Assembly: GCF_004014805.1 (NCBI RefSeq)
Contig: NZ_ATDN01000015.1
Span: 1 to 64,000 of the forward strand
Direction of reading: 5' to 3'
DNA length: 64,000 nucleotides
DNA from: Mycolicibacterium elephantis DSM 44368
GTDB lineage: Bacteria; Actinomycetota; Actinomycetes; Mycobacteriales; Mycobacteriaceae
Part shown: piece by piece, positions 7,886 to 14,405 of the stretch
Numbering within the stretch: the first letter of the stretch is position 1
Layout: each line of letters starts with the position of its first letter
The notes under the pieces: generated by a model
Databases searched by the model: none
What the model was told of the DNA's origin: nothing
Seen by the model: the letters and a program-made list of their open reading frames with translations, nothing else
Position numbers and translations under genes: made by a program

Positions 7886-8923
7886 TTGAAGTTTGAGTCG
7901 GCGCGCGATCTCAAAGAAGAGGCGCTCGAACGGTTCATCAACCGCCCAACCATCCTCGGTACGAAGGTTGACGCCCGAATTCGCGCCTCGCAGGCCCGGC
8001 TGTCGGCCTTGGCTGACGACCTCCTACCCGAGCAGTTAGGAATCCCATTCATCCGTCCGGAGCCCACAGTTGGTCTCGGAGTAGCAGTGTTCCCAGACGG
8101 CGACTGCAAACTAGCGGTCCGATACCCCTGGCTCGATAGATCGCGTGCCCCGTTCCATGACGAGTTGACCGAGTTGGCCATGAAAGAGATCCAGTTCGAT
8201 TGGACGGGTCCTATCCGGGCGTCGACTGCGCCAGGTGTGCGCCGTTTTCAAGAGCGTCGGAGGCCGATATCAATTGGATGCTCGGTAGCGCATGATCGTG
8301 GAACTGCCGGAACGATAACCGCTTTCGTTCAACGGGGTGGTGGGGCGCCTGAGTTGCTCAGCTGCAATCACGTACTGGCAGACTGCGGTCGGGCTCAACC
8401 CAATGCCGCTATCTTGCAGCCTGGGCCGCTTGACCATGGTGTCGCCAGAGATGTGATTGGGCGTTTGGCTTACGTCGTTCCGATTGAAGGTGGGACGTCG
8501 GAGAATGTCGTCGATTGTGCGCTTGCCACGTTGGACACTGGCGTCGACGTTGACCTTCGCTCGATCGACAATCAGGGCGAACTGTCCGGCACGGTTGAGC
8601 CGGACTGGTTCGATGAAACTGCGGTCGGTCAGAAGGTGGCGAAGGTTGGGAGAAGCACTGGGCTGACCATGGGTACTGTCACAGTTCTCTCATTCATTGG
8701 AGACATCGACTACTCGGTAGGACTGCGGTCCTTTACGGACATGCTTGAGATCGAGGGCGACGGCGGACTGTTCGCGAGTGACGGCGATAGTGGGTCGCTG
8801 GTCTACACGGTTGCTGACCGACGTGCAATCGGGATGATCATCGCGGTCGCCGATGATGGAAAAACTTACATGACCCGCCTGGACACAGTCCTGTCACGCC
8901 TGGGGGCGCAACTTGCAATCTAG
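7886..8923 (+). CDS. trypsin-like serine protease with N-terminal accessory domain
   Basis: The product is 345 residues from a TTG start, chosen because GAAGGGGGAG (7873-7882) is well placed. The chymotrypsin-fold triad is visible: H162 in LLSCNHVLADC, D210 in NVVDCALATL and S302 in SDGDSGSLVY. Residues about 60-110 form a separate small domain (pattern VGLGVAVFPDGDCKLAVRY) that resembles the whole 76-residue protein encoded next. There is no signal peptide or membrane helix, so it should act in the cytoplasm. Trypsin-like proteases with such accessory domains occur in bacterial conflict systems, and the position beside an att site fits cargo or defence. The substrate is unknown. Confidence 0.85.
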   Translation: MKFESARDLKEEALERFINRPTILGTKVDARIRASQARLSALADDLLPEQLGIPFIRPEPTVGLGVAVFPDGDCKLAVRYPWLDRSRAPFHDELTELAMKEIQFDWTGPIRASTAPGVRRFQERRRPISIGCSVAHDRGTAGTITAFVQRGGGAPELLSCNHVLADCGRAQPNAAILQPGPLDHGVARDVIGRLAYVVPIEGGTSENVVDCALATLDTGVDVDLRSIDNQGELSGTVEPDWFDETAVGQKVAKVGRSTGLTMGTVTVLSFIGDIDYSVGLRSFTDMLEIEGDGGLFASDGDSGSLVYTVADRRAIGMIIAVADDGKTYMTRLDTVLSRLGAQLAI

Positions 8924-8960
8924 TCGGCACGAACCTGCAGCGTAGGGCTATCCTGGCGAG

Positions 8961-9191
8961 ATGGCCACGTACGAGGACGCACGGCGAACGCAGCGAGATG
9001 CGCTACGAAAGCTGCGGTCCAGGTACCCCGAGGTTTCCGGATTGGGGATCGCCCGTATCGCAGACGGCTGGGGCTACAAAGTCAACTTGCGCCGTCGGCC
9101 GCGGCGCAAATTGCCAGCTCAAGTGGATGGGGTCCCCGTTATTTCCGAGGTCGTTGGGAATGTAGTTGCCGTAGGAGCAGCCCACCACTAG
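8961..9191 (+). CDS. small protein resembling the protease accessory domain
   Basis: The product is 76 residues, 37 bases downstream of the protease and probably co-transcribed. Its core (SGLGIARIADGWGYKVNL, then LPAQVDGVPVISEVVGNVV) matches in pattern the domain before the protease fold in the neighbour: Gly-Leu-Gly strand, Asp-Gly turn, then hydrophobic strands. It may be a regulator, inhibitor or adaptor of the protease. No catalytic residues are apparent. The link to the neighbour is by pattern only. Confidence 0.6.
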   Translation: MATYEDARRTQRDALRKLRSRYPEVSGLGIARIADGWGYKVNLRRRPRRKLPAQVDGVPVISEVVGNVVAVGAAHH

Positions 9192-9248
9192 GCACCTCTC
9201 GAGGCCTTCTAGTGCCAAACGGACTGGCTCCGCTGACGCCGGCGCACC

Positions 9249-9608
9249 TTATTCGCTCAAGTAGCGCCTAGCGTCTTCGTACCGCTTCTTGGCCTCATTT
9301 GCTTGCTTCTGCAAGAAGCCAGCCGCGGCGCCGGTTGCAATGTCGCCGACTATGACCACTCCGGACAGGATCGCCTCAGCCGTGTCCGGGTTCGTGGAAA
9401 GGCGCCATATCGCGATAATCAGCGACGTTGTCACTGCAATCGCTAGGGCAAGAACCAGCACTTGGAACGCGACGTAGAGCGCGTACTGCGTTACTTGAAC
9501 AATCTTGACTTGACTGTCGCGGGCGGGTTTTGCCGAGGCTGCTCGCAAGCCACCGGCAGCGTCGCTGGGATATGCGTGCTGCAGGAGTTCGTAAAACGAT
9601 TCCGCCAC
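9249..9608 (-). CDS. small membrane protein with two transmembrane helices
   Basis: The product is 119 residues from GTG 9608, with AGGA five bases upstream. Two hydrophobic helices are clear at about residues 43-67 and 78-98. The N-terminus is soluble and the C-terminus is charged (EAKKRYEDARRYL). It converges with the protease operon and is the last gene before the element boundary. Two-helix membrane proteins beside proteases or nucleases can be membrane-damaging effectors, but no family is recognised here. Confidence 0.6.
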   Translation of the reverse strand: MAESFYELLQHAYPSDAAGGLRAASAKPARDSQVKIVQVTQYALYVAFQVLVLALAIAVTTSLIIAIWRLSTNPDTAEAILSGVVIVGDIATGAAAGFLQKQANEAKKRYEDARRYLSE

Positions 9609-9646
9609 TTGAGTCCTGTCTGTCCGCCACTGAGTCCTGTCTGTTC
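9603..9646. repeat. tandem direct repeat (two units of 21-22 bp)
   Basis: CCGCCACTTGAGTCCTGTCTGT is followed at once by CCGCCACTGAGTCCTGTCTGT; the units differ by a single T. On the minus strand the first unit contains the ribosome site and the GTG start of the membrane protein gene, so the second unit lies in its 5' region. It may be a protein-binding repeat, an att-arm element or a slippage product. Confidence 0.6.
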
Positions 9647-9838
9647 CGCTCAGTCAGTCCAGTATGGGACCGGCACGTCGGGTGACGTGTTCGCCCCGCC
9701 GATGATGCCTCGATTGCGGCGGACGAGCCCCGCATGGACCGGTGTAGCTGGTGCCGCGCCAACCGGCTGTAAGTGCGCGACGGTCGCCGGTGCCCCGGCC
9801 CGCGGAGCGCGAATCGAAGGGCTTAACTTTCGACCACC

Positions 9839-9848
9839 GAGACCGCGG
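9839..9848. other. attR: attachment site (attR-type junction), core GAGACCGCGG
   Basis: The core is shared by Bxb1 attP and attB as recalled. To its right the sequence follows groEL1 attB (GTCGTCGACAAGCC). To its left ACCACC is like the phage arm (ACCACT), and an in-frame stop at 9824-9826 shows that this is not groEL1 sequence further out. The crossover dinucleotide is expected at 9842-9843. The partner site should be left of the window, at the 5' side of the split groEL1. Confidence 0.8.
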
Positions 9849-9916
9849 TCGTCGACAAGCCCGAGGAGCCGGAAGAGGACGGCCACGGCCACGGCCATCA
9901 CGGCCACGCGCACTAG
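9839..9916 (+). pseudogene. groEL1: 3' stub of groEL1 (chaperonin 60.1)
   Basis: Reading from 9839, the codons give ETAVVDKPEEPEEDGHGH and then a His-rich end (GHHGHAH), stopping with TAG at 9914-9916. This is the typical histidine-rich tail of mycobacterial GroEL1; the other chaperonin, GroEL2, ends in GGM repeats. Only 25 codons remain and an in-frame stop lies upstream, so the stub is not expressed as chaperonin. The rest of the gene should lie beyond the left end of the element. Known: Bxb1 insertion at this site in M. smegmatis inactivates groEL1 and impairs biofilm maturation. Confidence 0.88.
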
Positions 9917-9929
9917 TTCGTAGTTCGGC

Positions 9930-9964
9930 AAAACACCCCCGGTCGTCGCGGCCGGGGGTGTTTT
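9930..9964 (+). terminator. groEL1 terminator
   Basis: AAAACACCCCCGG (9930-9942) and CCGGGGGTGTTTT (9952-9964) are perfect 13-bp complements around a 9-base loop, 13 bases after the groEL1 stop. The A- and T-ends make it usable in both directions. Related versions occur at 10064-10096, 11689-11710 (right arm only) and 16057-16090. Confidence 0.85.
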
Positions 9965-9986
9965 GTTTCGGCCGCTCGCGAGATTG

Positions 9987-10028
9987 CACTGAGGGTTGTG
10001 GTCTGGTCTCTTTCCACAACCCTCAGTG
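9987..10028. repeat. 15-bp perfect inverted repeat (hairpin)
   Basis: CACTGAGGGTTGTGG (9987-10001) pairs perfectly with CCACAACCCTCAGTG (10014-10028) around a 12-base loop. It stands between two related terminators, in the gap between the groEL1 stub and the first adenylate cyclase. The unit CCTCAGTG is repeated directly after it (10031-10038). It may be an extra terminator or a leftover of an insertion. Confidence 0.6.
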
Positions 10029-10063
10029 ATCCTCAGTGCTATCCCCTGATGGGATCTTGGCCG

Positions 10064-10096
10064 AAACACGCCCGGTCACCAGCCCGGGGGTGTTTT
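10064..10096 (+). terminator. terminator-like hairpin directly before the first cyclase
   Basis: AAACACGCCCGG (10064-10075) pairs with CCGGGGGTGTTT (10084-10095) with one mismatch, followed by a T. The ATG of the cyclase is only 8 bases beyond it, so it lies in the leader or abuts the transcription start. It is a copy of the groEL1 terminator with a changed loop. Confidence 0.6.
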
Positions 10097-10104
10097 GATT
10101 CGGC

Positions 10105-11976
10105 ATGGACCGCTTTTTTCAGTGGATGTGGGTTCGATACGGACCAAGGTATTCGTGGGCGATCTGTGCTCTCGCATACTGTTCCGGGCTGGTCGCGTAC
10201 CTCGGCTACACGTGGATCGTTGTCGCGTTCGAAAGATCCGATCGCTACGTCACGGCGACGGTCGCCATGGCTGCCGCCATGCTGGTGCGGATTTACCTGA
10301 TGGTCCTGCCTGGCTCGAAGAACGTGCGCCTGATTGAAAGCTGGGCAGCGGGCCACGGGCCCGATTCGATGCAGGCGCTGAGCGCCACCTATGACTATGC
10401 GCGCACGACGCGGATCCGAATGCTTGTGACCGATGTGATCTGGGGCGCACTCATCGCAATCATCGTTGGCACGATCGCTGGGGCGCCCGGGTGGCGGCTG
10501 GTCCAGTATGTGACCGTCGGTGCGACGTACGGAATGGCTATCGGGGTGATGGCCATGCACAGTTTCGTGGAAGGCGCATTGCGGCCGGCGAGAACAGCTA
10601 TGGCCGGTGACACGGGAATTGGCGACTCCCTACCACGCTCTCGGCCGACCTTCGCCGCGTGGTCCGCGTTGAGCATTCTCGCTGTGGGGTTCTCATTCGG
10701 CACCGGGGGCGCCTTCGTGGCGCCCGTGCTCGGTCCGGCTCGCGAGTATCCCATTGTCGCCGTTGTCATCGGGGTTGTGTTCACCCTCATCTGTGGGCCG
10801 CTCGCACTCATGAGCGTCTCACCGTTCATGCGGCCGATCCGTGACCTCGCCGAGGGTACCGAACGCGTAGCCGCCGGGTATTACAGCCAACGGCTACCAG
10901 TGGTGCAGGATGATGACCTGGGCGCGCTTGCCGCCTCCTTCAACCGTATGCAGGCGGGATTGGCTGAGCGGCAAAGACTTCAGGCGGCGTTTGGAACATA
11001 CGTCGACCCGGTGCTTGCGGGTCGGCTGCTCGAGCAGGGCGACTATGTGTTCAGCGCTGAGCGCCGCGAGGTAACGGTGATGTTCGTAGACGTCCGCGAC
11101 TTCACCCCGTTCGCCGAAGCGAACACCGCCGAGGACACCGTTGCCCGACTCAACGCTCTGTTCGAAATCATGGTGCCCGCCGTCGTCAACGCTGGTGGGC
11201 ACATCAACAGGTTCCTCGGCGACGGGGCGATGGTCGTCTTCGGCGCTCCCAACGATCTTGCGGAGCATGCCGACGCCGCAGTGAACGCCGCCGTGCGGAT
11301 CCACCGCCTGGTCGCAGCGCAATTCGGCGCGGGGCTTCGGATCGGCATCGGCATCAACACCGGCGTGGTGATCGCCGGCACCATCGGCGCCGGGCCCCAT
11401 CTCGAGTTCAGCCTCATAGGCGACACGACGAACGTGGCCGCCCGCGTCGAGCAACTCACCAAGGTCACGGGCGACACCATCCTCCTGACCGACCAAACCG
11501 TCGACGCCATGGTTTCTCGACCACCCGGACTCGTCTACCGGGGAGCGCATGTCCTGAAGGGAAAGTCTGCCCCGACCGCGGTTTTCAGCGTTAACCCAGC
11601 GCTGCCGCATTCACGCCTGGCGTCCACGACTACCCAGACCGCGGTCGTCGACAAGCCCGAGGAGCCGGAAGAGGACGGCCACGGCCACTCGCGGCCGGGG
11701 GTGTTTTGTTACTGGCATGGACCGGGTCTGGCAGTGGGTATGGGATCGGTTTGCGGCGAGATACTCCTGGGCGAGCTACGCCACCGTGGTCGTATTGAGC
11801 CTGCCGGTTTACCTGCTCTGGTCGTTCCTCATTGTCGCCGTCGAAGACTCTGCTGCCTTCGTCGAGTCGGCTGCCGTCACCGCCGTCGCCGTGCCGGTGC
11901 TCGGGTACGTGAACACGCTGCCCGGAATGGGGCCGAGCCGGGTGGTGGAACGGTGGGCGGCCGGCGCCGAGGTTGA
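10105..11976 (+). CDS. membrane adenylate cyclase with HAMP domain (copy 1), C-terminus fused to groEL1 tail
   Basis: The frame is 623 residues; the cyclase part ends near residue 500. Six hydrophobic helices (about 15-235) are followed by HAMP (about 240-295) and a class III catalytic domain (about 318-470). Metal-binding Asp329 and Asp373 are present, as are the transition-state residues N443 and R447. The substrate-binding lysine of this family is Arg369 (INRFLGDG), and the position that is Thr in copy 2 is Ser436. Near 11636 the frame enters a second copy of the groEL1 tail that lacks its stop, so translation runs on into the start of copy 2 in another frame. The family matches Rv1318c-Rv1320c/Rv3645. 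Activity is uncertain because of these changes. Confidence 0.85.
   Translation: MDRFFQWMWVRYGPRYSWAICALAYCSGLVAYLGYTWIVVAFERSDRYVTATVAMAAAMLVRIYLMVLPGSKNVRLIESWAAGHGPDSMQALSATYDYARTTRIRMLVTDVIWGALIAIIVGTIAGAPGWRLVQYVTVGATYGMAIGVMAMHSFVEGALRPARTAMAGDTGIGDSLPRSRPTFAAWSALSILAVGFSFGTGGAFVAPVLGPAREYPIVAVVIGVVFTLICGPLALMSVSPFMRPIRDLAEGTERVAAGYYSQRLPVVQDDDLGALAASFNRMQAGLAERQRLQAAFGTYVDPVLAGRLLEQGDYVFSAERREVTVMFVDVRDFTPFAEANTAEDTVARLNALFEIMVPAVVNAGGHINRFLGDGAMVVFGAPNDLAEHADAAVNAAVRIHRLVAAQFGAGLRIGIGINTGVVIAGTIGAGPHLEFSLIGDTTNVAARVEQLTKVTGDTILLTDQTVDAMVSRPPGLVYRGAHVLKGKSAPTAVFSVNPALPHSRLASTTTQTAVVDKPEEPEEDGHGHSRPGVFCYWHGPGLAVGMGSVCGEILLGELRHRGRIEPAGLPALVVPHCRRRRLCCLRRVGCRHRRRRAGARVREHAARNGAEPGGGTVGGRRRG
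11636..11710 (+). repeat. second copy of the groEL1 tail and half of its terminator
   Basis: Positions 11636-11688 are identical over 53 bases to 9840-9892, and 11689-11710 are identical over 22 bases to 9946-9967. The copy therefore lacks 53 bases holding the groEL1 stop codon and the left terminator arm. The identity begins at AGACCGCGG, within about two bases of the expected att crossover. The result is an in-frame fusion of cyclase copy 1 with the groEL1 tail. Confidence 0.9.
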
Positions 11977-13231
11977 TCGGGCGAACGCGCTCGTCGCCAC
12001 CTACTCGTGGGCCCGCACGGCCGTGCCGAGAATGGTGGTCGGCAACTCCGTCGGCGTCGGCCTGCTGTCGGTCACCGTCGCTGCGGTCGCGGGTGCGACC
12101 GCGGACCGGCTGATCGGGTATGCCGTCCTGGGCGTCTTTGCGGGGACGGCCTTCGCGTTGTCCTCCGCGCACGGCTTGGTGGAAGCGGCGATCCGACCGG
12201 CCAGAGTGGCGATAGCCGGTGATACGGCGATTGGCGATGCGCTCCCTCGCTCGCGCCCGAGCTTCGCCGCCTGGTCGAACGTCATGGTGCTCGCGGGTGT
12301 GTACGCGTTCGCGGTCTACGGCGCGATGGTGGCGGCGGTGATCGCCCGGGCGCCTATGCAGCCAGCCCTTTTCGTCGTCATCGGATGTGTGCTGACACTG
12401 ATTTTCGGCGTGCCCTACACCCTCGGCACCAATTTCTCGCCGGCCGTGCGACCCATCCGCGATCTCGCCGAAGGAACCGAACGGGTTGCGGCCGGCGACT
12501 ACAGCCAACGCCTGCCGGTCGTCCACGACGATGACCTCGGCACGCTGACGGCGTCGTTCAACCGCATGCAAGCGGGATTGGCTGAGCGGCAACGACTTCA
12601 GACCGCATTCGGAACCTACGTCGACCCCGCTCTGGCGGCGCGGCTGCTGGAGCAGGGTGACGACGTCTTCACCGGGGAACGTCGCGAGGTGACGGTGATG
12701 TTCATCGACGTCCGCGATTTCACTTCGTTCGCCGAAGCGAATCCCGCCGAAGACGTCGTCGCTCGTCTCAACACGCTCTTCGAGATCGTCGTGCCCGCCG
12801 TGGTGGAGGCCGGTGGGCACGTGAACAAGTTCCTCGGTGACGGTGCTCTCGCCGTCTTCGGCGCGCCCAATGACCTGACCGATCACGCCGATGCCGCATT
12901 GACCGCCGCGGAGCTCATTCATCGCCGGCTCGCCGAGCGATTCGGGGAAGAGCTGCGCATCGGGATCGGGATCAACACCGGTCCGGTGATCGCCGGCACC
13001 AGCGGTGCGGCGGGCAAGCTGGAGTTCACGCTGATCGGCGACACCGTCAATGTCGCGGCCCGCGTCGAACAACTCACCAAGACCACCGGCGACACGATCC
13101 TTCTCACCGACCAGACCGTCGACGCCTTGGCTCAGCGACCGCCCGGACTCGTTGACCGGGGAATGCACGCCCTGAAGGGAAAGTCAGCCGAGCTGAGGGT
13201 CTTCACCACTCCGGCGGGCGCTTCTCGATGA
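11717..13231 (+). CDS. membrane adenylate cyclase with HAMP domain (copy 2)
   Basis: The product is 504 residues, with six N-terminal membrane helices (about 15-240), HAMP (about 243-298) and a class III cyclase domain (about 320-475). All key residues are present: Asp331 and Asp375 for metal, Lys371 (VNKFLGDG) and Thr438 for adenine, N445 and R449 for the transition state. It should make cAMP from ATP at the inner membrane face, with HAMP relaying membrane-domain state. It is a clear paralogue of copy 1; both begin MDR..QW and follow the same terminator right arm. The last 29 bases overlap the converging crotonase gene. Confidence 0.93.
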   Translation: MDRVWQWVWDRFAARYSWASYATVVVLSLPVYLLWSFLIVAVEDSAAFVESAAVTAVAVPVLGYVNTLPGMGPSRVVERWAAGAEVDRANALVATYSWARTAVPRMVVGNSVGVGLLSVTVAAVAGATADRLIGYAVLGVFAGTAFALSSAHGLVEAAIRPARVAIAGDTAIGDALPRSRPSFAAWSNVMVLAGVYAFAVYGAMVAAVIARAPMQPALFVVIGCVLTLIFGVPYTLGTNFSPAVRPIRDLAEGTERVAAGDYSQRLPVVHDDDLGTLTASFNRMQAGLAERQRLQTAFGTYVDPALAARLLEQGDDVFTGERREVTVMFIDVRDFTSFAEANPAEDVVARLNTLFEIVVPAVVEAGGHVNKFLGDGALAVFGAPNDLTDHADAALTAAELIHRRLAERFGEELRIGIGINTGPVIAGTSGAAGKLEFTLIGDTVNVAARVEQLTKTTGDTILLTDQTVDALAQRPPGLVDRGMHALKGKSAELRVFTTPAGASR

Positions 13232-13973
13232 AGGCTTGCACGCCTTCCAGGGCGCTCGGGTCCATCATGTTGCAGGCCATGGTCGCGCCGGCGTCCTCGT
13301 AGGCGGCCTCCATGCCCTGCTCGAGCTGGCGGTAGAACACGGCCTTGCCCAACGCAATCGCGGCGCGCGGCTTCGCGACGATGCGCGCCACCACGGCTTC
13401 GATCTCCTCGTCGAGCGCGTCCGCCGGAACGACACCGTTGACGAGGCCCATAGCGTGTGCCTCCTCGGCGGAGATGAAATCGCCGGTGACGAGCATCTCG
13501 AAGGCCGCCTTGCGCGGCACATTCCGCGACAGTGCCACGGCCGGCGTCGAACAGAACAACCCGACGTCGACGCCGTTGACCCCGAAACGCGCATCGCTGC
13601 CGGCGATCGCCAGGTCGCACATCGCGACAAGCTGGCATCCTGCCGCGGTCGCGATGCCCTGCACGCGCGCGATCACCGGCACGGGTAAGCGCTGGATCGC
13701 CATCATCACGGCGGTGCACTGTGCGAACAGCCGCTGGTAATACTCGAGCGATGGTTCGGCCCGCATCTCCTTGAGGTCGTGGCCCGCGCAGAAGGCCTTG
13801 CCTGACGCCCCGATCACCACAACGCGCACAGAATCGTCGGTCGCGATCTTCTCGAACGCCTCACCGAGCGCCGCGAGCATTCCCTCCGAGAGCGCGTTGA
13901 AGGACTGCGGGCGGTTCAGTGTGAGGGTGACGACCCCGCGCTCGTCGCGGTCGCGCAACAGCATGGGTTCCAT
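13203..13973 (-). CDS. crotonase-fold protein, ECHDC3-like, without catalytic glutamates
   Basis: The product is 256 residues. The crotonase fold is clear from AFCAGHDLKEM (60-70), the oxyanion-hole loop GIATAAGCQLVAMCD (106-120) and GVDVGLFCSTPAVALSR. The two catalytic glutamates of enoyl-CoA hydratases (rat E144 and E164) correspond here to Gln114 and Gly134. This matches the ECHDC3-type branch, whose reaction is uncertain. Simple annotation as enoyl-CoA hydratase is therefore doubtful, although CoA-ester binding is likely. The start is ATG 13973. Confidence 0.88.
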   Translation of the reverse strand: MEPMLLRDRDERGVVTLTLNRPQSFNALSEGMLAALGEAFEKIATDDSVRVVVIGASGKAFCAGHDLKEMRAEPSLEYYQRLFAQCTAVMMAIQRLPVPVIARVQGIATAAGCQLVAMCDLAIAGSDARFGVNGVDVGLFCSTPAVALSRNVPRKAAFEMLVTGDFISAEEAHAMGLVNGVVPADALDEEIEAVVARIVAKPRAAIALGKAVFYRQLEQGMEAAYEDAGATMACNMMDPSALEGVQAFIEKRPPEW

Positions 13974-14036
13974 CCGATCACCTCACTCGGTGTGAATTCT
14001 GCACCACCGGGCAGCCCCAGGGCATACCTTGAGACG

Positions 14037-14405
14037 ATGTCCTCGAGGCGGTGGTCTCAGGCGGCGGCCGGGCTGTTGGTCTCAGCGGCCGCGATCGCGT
14101 GTGCGCCGCCGGCGGCGGCCGCACCGCTGGATCCCATCCCGGGAAACGGGTTCTTTCTGGTCGGCCCCGACATCGCACCGGGCCTCTACCACTCGGACGG
14201 GACCGCGTCCGCGTTCGGCGTCTGGATCAACGACATACCGACACAGGATTCGATGTGCGTGTGGTTCACCTACAGCACGCCCGATGCGAACAAGGACAAC
14301 GTCGTCGCGACCAACATCTCCATGGGCCCGATGTATGCGAACATCAACTCGACGGTCAAGGCGTTCGAGTCGCGCAACTGTCAACCCTGGACCCGGGTCA
14401 ACTGA
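14037..14405 (+). CDS. small secreted protein
   Basis: The product is 122 residues from ATG 14037. The N-terminus is a Sec signal peptide: Arg-rich start, hydrophobic core LLVSAAAIACA and a cleavage region near AAAA-PLDP (about residue 30). The mature part (pattern GFFLVGPDIAPGLYHSDG) resembles secreted domains of unknown function in actinobacteria that start with a V-G-x-D-I-x-P-G-x-Y motif. It has two cysteines that could form a disulfide. Its end overlaps the converging GMC oxidoreductase gene by 8 bases. Function is unknown. Confidence 0.75.
   Translation: MSSRRWSQAAAGLLVSAAAIACAPPAAAAPLDPIPGNGFFLVGPDIAPGLYHSDGTASAFGVWINDIPTQDSMCVWFTYSTPDANKDNVVATNISMGPMYANINSTVKAFESRNCQPWTRVN

Larger units (their letters stand above)
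1..9842. mobile_element. right part of an integrated element with a Bxb1-like serine integrase, inserted in groEL1
   Basis: The segment holds a large serine integrase, a primase-polymerase, a small resolvase and a Rep-like protein, and it ends exactly where the last codons of groEL1 begin (9839 onward). Known: the Bxb1 integrase inserts into attB inside the 3' part of mycobacterial groEL1, crossing over at a central GT/AC dinucleotide. Here the core GAGACCGCGG (9839-9848) has an AC at 9842-9843, followed by groEL1 codons on the right and non-groEL1 sequence with an in-frame stop (9824-9826) on the left. The left boundary is outside the window. No capsid or tail genes are visible, so prophage, satellite or integrative plasmid cannot be told apart. 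The right boundary is well supported; the element type is inference. Confidence 0.82.

Noticed and set aside
9650..10069. Minus-strand frames across the att junction
   Set aside because: They cross the groEL1 stub and its terminator, which makes coding unlikely.
11630..13168. 512-codon minus-strand frame opposite cyclase copy 2
   Set aside because: Shadow of the cyclase; no domain and Arg/His-rich composition.
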